From positions 157,625,142-157,689,141 of the forward strand of contig NC_071354.1 of assembly GCF_943734655.1 (NCBI RefSeq): a stretch of DNA of 64,000 nt, written 5' to 3'. Below the pieces are notes generated by a model that did no database searches, was not told the origin of the DNA, and worked only from the letters and a program-made list of their open reading frames with translations. A program made the translations under genes and the position numbers. This document shows, one piece after another, positions 57,476-64,000 of the stretch. Position 1 is the first letter of the stretch. The number at the start of each line of letters is the position of its first letter. The stretch comes from Sabethes cyaneus (Eukaryota > Arthropoda > Insecta > Diptera > Culicidae).

Positions 57476-60400
57476 ATATAATTTGTAACCAATGACCCTT
57501 TTAAAGGCCACAAGCGAGTTCAAGTAAGATTATTGAAGCATGTCATGCTACGCATAATCATGTTTAATACAATAATCTCTGGGCTAGTTATTCATTGTTA
57601 TTTCAACCTTTATGATGTACACAAGTGATTTTTAAAAGAAATCTCTATGTCTCAATGATTGTATTGCAGGCGTTAAACTTATGAACCCCCGTCCACGTAT
57701 TTTTAAAGCCACCATTGCATTTAATGAAGAAATGAATCTGAGTATTTCGCTCTTCTCTTTTAAATATTCACTTAAAGAATGGCACTCACAAATTCTTATA
57801 AACATACATATGCCAGAAATGAAGTTTACATTAATCTGTGATCTAATGATCTGATATAGTCCTACGTCTCCCTTTCGTACAACCCTTAGGGCTGTATACC
57901 TTGTAGTTTTTTCGATTTTTTTTCTGAATTTTTGTTTTGAATAGATAACTTTGCATGGTCAAAATGTTGTGATACTACCTAATATTAAAATTTCAAGAAA
58001 TCTATTATAAGCACATTTCTCATATTGTCAATTCGGACCCGTTAAAAGGTTAATGATGTTTATCTAGATCTAATCAATAATCTGTGAGGGTATTGTTACA
58101 CAAGGTCTTCACGTTTTTACTCATGTTTTCATATGGTACAAATTATATTTAAAAAAAAAAAACAACTAAAAAATGATAAACTAGCCTAAAGCACCTTTCA
58201 AAGCAAAGATAATATGCAAATCGCCTTAACAATTTCTGCGAAACAGTGACTCAAATTTCAGCGTCAGTAATTATAATAAAGATAAAAACGAAGCCTTACA
58301 GTTGCACTGCCTTGCGGAATACTTTCTAGACTGGATTTCCAGTTCTTATTAAGTGTGTCGTAAAAAACATAACCCTGACTGCTAGTGGCTACGTTTTGCC
58401 TTTACAAACGGGGGAGAAGCGGCGTGTAAAATTCCAAAATATGATTGGCCACGCGACCGCATCTTCCACTTTCCACTGGTTTTCTTGTCCGAGCGGACGA
58501 ATTTTGCGAACCGCTAAATCGCACAGATAATAATTGCCGCTTTGGACTTTATCAAGCGGAACCAAATTGCCGAAACTGGTTCGACCAGATATGAATGCTG
58601 CCCGGTTGGTCTCGAAAGTCCGAATTAAAAAAAAAATGCTACCTTTCAGAAACAGGAACCTCGAGACCTCGACATGCAGCGCTGCTTTTCACGCGAACAT
58701 ATTCTGAGTTTTCTTGAAAAGTACCACCATGATCATTAAAACTTTGCCAAAATATCTACATCCCGCTGTACACTGGCAGTAACATCTGTCACTGGTCAGC
58801 TCGTTTTTGATTGGATGTTAGGCTTCTTTCTTTGGCAGGTTCGTAAGATTTCCTTGGAGTTTGCTGATTTATTATATTTTCAACATGCATGCAGAGCTAG
58901 CAATTATTACGGCAGAGTTTTGCAATATCAGAACTTGTACATAACGGTTTTGTACTGTACTTTGCTTTGGCTGAAAATATGCGATCGCGTAGAAAACAAT
59001 GTGCGATATGAGAACACAATGGTACGTTTATTAGAGCATCGATGGTCCCCGTTGCAGGAATCCAAGGGCAATGGATTAGACATCATGTTAGACAGTCAGT
59101 GAAGTAAGGTTTCAATTAATTTTAACCTATATCCTTGTTATATCCCTATATCCAGTTACGTAAATAATGAAGTAATAGTATGATACGATACTTAGGAATT
59201 TGTCAAGAATTCAAAGTGAATAATAATGACACAAACATACGTGAAATTCAACAATATCCTTGCCAGGGTGCGAGCAGGGCAATTGTTAGACCAGCCCATA
59301 GCCCAAAACATTCTTTCAAATCATTGAAAATGGGCTTCTCCCTTGAGCTTCCATGATCTCATGATTAATCGCCATCTCTATTTTATTTACACACGACAAC
59401 CTGATACTACGCAAAATATAAATGTGTTCCAAGGACATAAAATAAAAAAAATCAACTTAGCTTTCCCAGTTGTGTGTCTGCTGGATGTTTTTGTACTTTG
59501 CATAAAAATATGTTACTTTATAGATCGAGTTATTTACATTAACAAGAAAAAACGTATGCACGCAGAAATCCAATCCGAAAGCAAAGGATACGAAAATTAA
59601 TATCGTAACAACATCTCACCTGCCGGGGCGCGTTCAGCATAACTACGGACGACTGATAGGTACTGGCTCGCTCAGCTTTTTTTCCTTCATCGATGCCCCT
59701 ACAATCTCAAGAAACCGGCCAAAGCAACTGGTAATCAAATATTTGGCAGTGCTAAGCATGTACGAAAAACCGGGCCAACATGTGGGACACGACGGCAACC
59801 TGTTTGGGTAACTTCAGTAATGTCGCCTACAGATATGTTTTCGACCATGCGAAAACCGGCCGGCAGATGTAACGCGATGGCTCTCGGTAGTAGTTTAGTC
59901 ACTGTCTGGCGGCAAGGAAAAGTCACGTAATCGTGAATTTTTATGTATTAAATACAATCGATTAAAACGATTTGGGGGTTAAGCAAGTACTATTATCATT
60001 TCGTTACTCGCGCCAACATTGATTTATAGGCATGCTAAAACCTAACAGAATTCACTCGAATACTAATGCCACTTGGTGAAAAACTTATGAAACTTTTTCC
60101 ACCGTTTGAAAGATCCTGGTCTGCGCATTAACTTTGCTTTGTAATTTTCTCTATTGTTGGAATCCCGAGATATACCGAGATAAAGTTAGCGGTTCACAGA
60201 TCTCACTCCTCTTCTCAAGGTGAGCTAGATTCACTTCCACCTATGCACCCGAATTTAAGTTGTCGTCGTGGATTGACGTTGACATCAGCTAGTTTTTGGT
60301 GTCTTCTTAATCGAATGGCACAATATCTGGGGACATTGTGGGTGGCGTAAGACTTTCCATTGAATTATTTCTAAGTGGATTTTAATTGGTTTCGAAACGT

Positions 60401-60589
60401 GAGACCGAGAGTTGTCATGCTGTCGAATCACTCTATTGTGCGTCTGTTATCGCACAATGCTCGGGCCAACCGCATAATACCGGCTAGTCACACTAAATAC
60501 GTAACCTAACCTTTGCATTATTAATAATTGACCTAGCCAAGGTCATAGAATCATTTATAATGCCTTGGAAATTGCTCGGTGGTAGCTCC
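57476..60589. other. Unassigned stretch
   Basis: No transposon ends, LINE motifs or convincing exon. 58380-58650 is GC-richer and could be a regulatory or exonic remnant. The + frame at 58815-59102 has no recognised domain. 59620-59930 and 60180-60260 are also GC-richer. Confidence 0.35.
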
Positions 60590-61060
60590 TAATAGCTCTT
60601 CTTGCATCAAGACACCGAACAATGCGTCCAACTCAACGTCTTAGATGGTTCTTCGTGGGGACGGTAATCGACATTGTAATCATCACAACATCTCCGTAAA
60701 CCTTTTGGAGCGCTCGTTACCCTTCAGCTACCGTTTCCTTTGAATGAAAGCTGTGGTCATCTATTGAGAAACAGTGGGGCTTAGTTGGACACCTGATAAT
60801 TTATGACGTAGGAATTTCAACACAATTCGGTTGCCTTTTCAATGTAATAGTCGGTGCTCTACCATCTGTTCAAGTCTAGGCACGACATTGTATATCAGTA
60901 TTGGTACCAGCGTTGTCTGGCCACCAAGATATTAAAAGGCCTCTATCTGCCAACCTTGTGCTGTACTATACTATCGTACTTCATAGATTTAGTGTTTGCT
61001 ACGACCGTGAGACCTGCTGCCTGGTAGTTCTTGGAGAGGTCACCTAGCTTACTTTACATA
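60590..61060 (-). pseudogene. LINE reverse transcriptase fragment
   Basis: On the minus strand near 61045-60985, KLGDLSKNYQAAGLTVVANTKSM fits the helix after the FADD box. Near 60960-60890, EAFNILV... GTNTDIQCRA resembles the YLGS...GTDTDI block. Frames shift repeatedly. It is a relic of an RTE/CR1-like LINE, too decayed for a clade. Confidence 0.45.
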
Positions 61061-63022
61061 TTGATTTGACGTTGGACGCGCAAGATAGTATTCGCGACAT
61101 AAATCGCGAATAAATATAAATAGTAGAATTTAATTTGGAAAAGTTTTCTTTTTATTTTATTTCAGGTTTCGTATTCTACTAAGACGCTCCAAAAAACTTC
61201 AGTGAACTCCTCTAAGGCTAAGTACTCCCCATCCCCAGTTGTTTTCGTGGTTGGGTCGATCGAACGCTTTTTCCAAAGCGAATGAACACCAGCAGAAAAG
61301 TATCTTGAAATTCGTTGATCTTCATTCCAATGGGATGCGGAGCGTTGTGATGTGGTCCACACTTGATTAGTCCACACTTTTAATGTTGGCAAAACACATT
61401 TAATGTTAGACTTTAAAAATCGATTTTTTTTGCTATTACAACAATTTAGGAATACGTATCTAAGACCGTTTGCATAAATTTTTCAACGTCATTTTTCTGC
61501 AGGTAAAAATTGACCGTGAGCAAGATTATGCAGCACATTTAGGTGAATTAGTAATTGGATACACCCATCGTAGTAGTATACCAGCATAAGAACGAGGGCA
61601 GTTTGGAGTGATTGGTTATTGGTAGCTTTCCATTGCACCTGTCGTAGACTTCATTATAGTTTAGTCGATTGGCGAGTCTTAGATTGAAAATAATACGGCA
61701 CTGATAACTCGTATAGTTATGTGGATATGCGGGGTGCAGCTGCTTCTGTATGCGGTAGCACATTGAGTTTGCATTAACACCAATTTGCAGGAGCTCATTT
61801 AATAGAGAGTTTATTATGGATTTTTTATGGCATAATTTGGTAATCGGTAATATGTTTAATGTTACAGGACATCAGTTTTAACGAAAGAATAAGTTCATAA
61901 CTTTACGGTTATTATATAATATAAATTACATATATTTTTCATTTTGCAAATTATTTTTGTAATGAAATTTGTGTTGACTTAAGGAGAACAATTGGGTATT
62001 TATTAAATTTCTTTTAAATACTTTTTTTATAGCATGGGGCTTGCATTATATATTATCAAACCAATTTTACAAAGCAAATAACTCGATACTCTTCAACACA
62101 AAATCATTACATAATATTTTTCAGGCCTATCCAGTAGTAAACGATGGATCGACATAAAATTAATATCACATTGATCTAAAAGTCAAGCAGGATCATAATC
62201 ACCTCTTAACTAAAATTGGTCATATTTTAGGGAAAATATTAATAATAATACATATATTGCTGAACATAACACAATTTCAAAACAGATAAGTAAGGTAATT
62301 GAAACAAGTAGGCCAAACAATTGAACAATTGATCTGAAATGAGCAGTTACAAACAATCGCTTTATGGAATCAGTCCAGTAGGAACGCTTGTAGAAACGTA
62401 ACATTGTTGTCAAATTCGCCAGGATTCAAGTAAAACTTTGAAAGACAAAAGCGGGAAGCAAAATGCCACTCGGGGGGAAATTAAGCTATAACACAAAACG
62501 AGGAACAATTACAAACAGAGCGAAGATTAAGTCCCCCTCCGGACTCAATATCTACGTGAGTGCCTTCTGGTTTCATATCCGGCCGTGGCAGCTTCTGTCT
62601 GATGTCTTATTTTTGCGGTTGAATTTGCCCGTTTCCTTTCGGTCGCTACAGAGCGATGCTGCTTGACAGTGTCGCAGTTCAGCAGCTGTGCTCGGAGAAG
62701 CAATTTGCACCATGAAACCAGAAATAAAATTAACTCATTTAGGGAAAACATTTAATCTGACGCCGTTTTTGTCGGTGAAGATTCGCTATTGGGTCATTGT
62801 AGGCGCTGAATGGCGCGGAAAATATTTCAACGATTTTATCTCACTTCCTCAATCTTCAATTCAAACCTTGGAAGTATATTGTTTAGTTGTTTTAAAGATG
62901 GCAATGGATTGTGGTCAGATTTTTTTGTTTTTTCTTAACAAATTTGCAGCAGAAAATATTAATTTCAATCGTTTTCATTGAATAATATTGTTGAACAACA
63001 CATGCCAATCAAATAAAAAACT
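61061..63022. other. Unassigned stretch
   Basis: AT-rich with short frames. 62410-62710 is GC-richer and has overlapping frames on both strands without recognised motifs. Confidence 0.35.
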
Positions 63023-63125
63023 TCAAGGTACACATCCACATGGGATGTATGATACGGTGACATAAACTCAAAATTTTGCAAAAAAAATGTTTACGCTATC
63101 AATAATTTAAGGAATATTTCTAAAG
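63023..63125. repeat. Diverged copy of a repeat from the giant palindrome arms
   Basis: AACTTCAAGGTACACATCC, TGGGATGTATGATACGGTGAC and a T/A-rich end parallel 9835-9910 (CCTTCAATGTATCCATC, TGGGATGTATAATGGTGAC). Confidence 0.5.
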
Positions 63126-63169
63126 TTGTATCAGTTGCAAACCGATATCTCTACACCAATATGCATAAC

Positions 63170-63330
63170 AGATAGTAAAGCAAAGCCTAGATGCTACATT
63201 CCGTTATCGGAACTTGACCTTTTGTTCTTATACGACAGACTTCGCAGCCAGCTGTTAGAGTACAGGACAATTGCAGGACCAGTTGTTACGATCCTATTAA
63301 CTCTAACAGCCTGCATAGTAGGTACCTTTT
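63170..63330 (-). mobile_element. SINE fragment
   Basis: On the minus strand it ends in the family tail TAGGCTTTGCTTTACTATC and shares GCTAGTGT/CTGACTC-type body words with 3648-3870 (CTAGAGTACAGGACAGTTAC versus TTAGAGTACAGGACAATTGC). The tRNA-like head is missing. Confidence 0.6.
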
Positions 63331-64000
63331 AAGGTAAGATAGTATAATATGCCCCCCTTAAGAATAAATGGATATATCTCAAACAGGCTTCCCAAGAATA
63401 ACGTTACAATTACGAATATTTGTTACTTTTTGAGCTGAAAATCAATAGCAACTGTTTACTTCCTTTGATATTGTGGAATAAAAATGCTAGGAATTATTTA
63501 AAAACACCGACTAGAATTTGGGTTTCCCATTTGTGCGGGCAATATGCCCCAGCTGCAGTATAATACGCCCCACGTTGTGTTTCGACTATTTTTGAGATTG
63601 ATATGCCTATACTATTTTGTGGAAAATTAAACTTGTTTAGATATTCTCAAACCATTGTGTTTTTACATAAAATAAGCCTAGTTTCGGTCTCCTGCGATAA
63701 CTTTTCTTTTTTGCATGGGGCATATTATACTGCAGCTGAGGCATATTGCCCCGCATAGTCAAGTCAAGGGAATTTGGACGTGGTAGATAACATACTCTTA
63801 GCACTTTCATTCTACATTACTAACTGAGGCTAATAGTGGTAATAGGCTGTCACTCATATCTATTTATCAGTATTTATAGCCAAATTTACAATAGGACATA
63901 TTGCACCATAGCAAGCGGGGCATGTTGGCCGCATACGACATGTTGGGAAAAATATTAAATAATTACATAAACTAAGCGTTTTTCACCTGGTTTTCGCTTG
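63331..64000. other. Repeat-like end of window
   Basis: ATATGCCCC and GGGGCATATTAT motifs recur in both orientations (63340, 63543, 63562, 63717, 63748, 63918), as in an inverted-repeat DNA element cut by the window end. No coding. Confidence 0.4.

Noticed and set aside
58815..59102. 95-residue + frame as a gene
   Set aside because: No signal, motif or start context; length expected by chance in this AT content.

Overview
This is insect nuclear DNA, most probably from a mosquito (Culicidae, Aedes-like). The evidence is AT-rich, intron- and repeat-dominated sequence with three relics of Tc1/mariner transposases of the DD37E type (the ITmD37E group known from mosquitoes), tRNA-derived SINEs with Feilai-like organisation, R1/LOA-group and RTE-like LINE relics, and many terminal-inverted-repeat MITEs. 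I see no bacterial operon, rRNA, true tRNA gene, CRISPR array or recognisable viral gene. Species and family names rest on motifs read by eye; no database was searched.

Layout. 1-14588 is a giant inverted repeat: arms 1-5229 and 9360-14588 pair at coordinates summing to 14589, around a 4.1 kb AT-rich spacer with SINEs. No mismatch was found wherever I compared the arms, including homopolymer runs of 22 and 13 bases. Each arm carries the same nested cargo: an R1-like LINE relic split by a palindromic SINE, an RTE-like LINE relic split by a MITE, and a second SINE. 13260-17990 is a run of R1-like pieces in one orientation. 17992-22000 is a MITE field (Harbinger-like, pogo-like and a piggyBac-like element full of small hairpins) plus a 186-bp duplication. 

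22296-22684 (minus strand) is the only convincing host gene piece: a first coding exon with a signal peptide, a coiled coil and a consensus splice donor. Two TATA/initiator pairs lie upstream of it. No further exon was found, so its first intron probably runs through at least 22 kb of transposons.

25000-31700 holds a palindromic SINE, a 2,045-bp pogo-type foldback element made of inverted 145-bp tandem repeats, and a transposase relic. 31700-38100 is mostly unrecognised, with one RTE-like relic. 38100-49060 holds pogo-type MITEs, arrays of a ~144-bp minisatellite-bearing element, two more DD37E relics and a 634-bp (GAT)n microsatellite. 49129-54400 is a nest: an R1-like relic interrupted by a ~4.2 kb insertion with hAT-like ends, which itself holds the minisatellite element and an RTE relic. 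55286-64000 holds a small hAT MITE, further minisatellite copies, SINE fragments and long unrecognised stretches.

Almost nothing here is an intact gene. The biology of the window is transposon nesting, palindrome formation and tandem-repeat growth inside what looks like a long host intron and its flanks.
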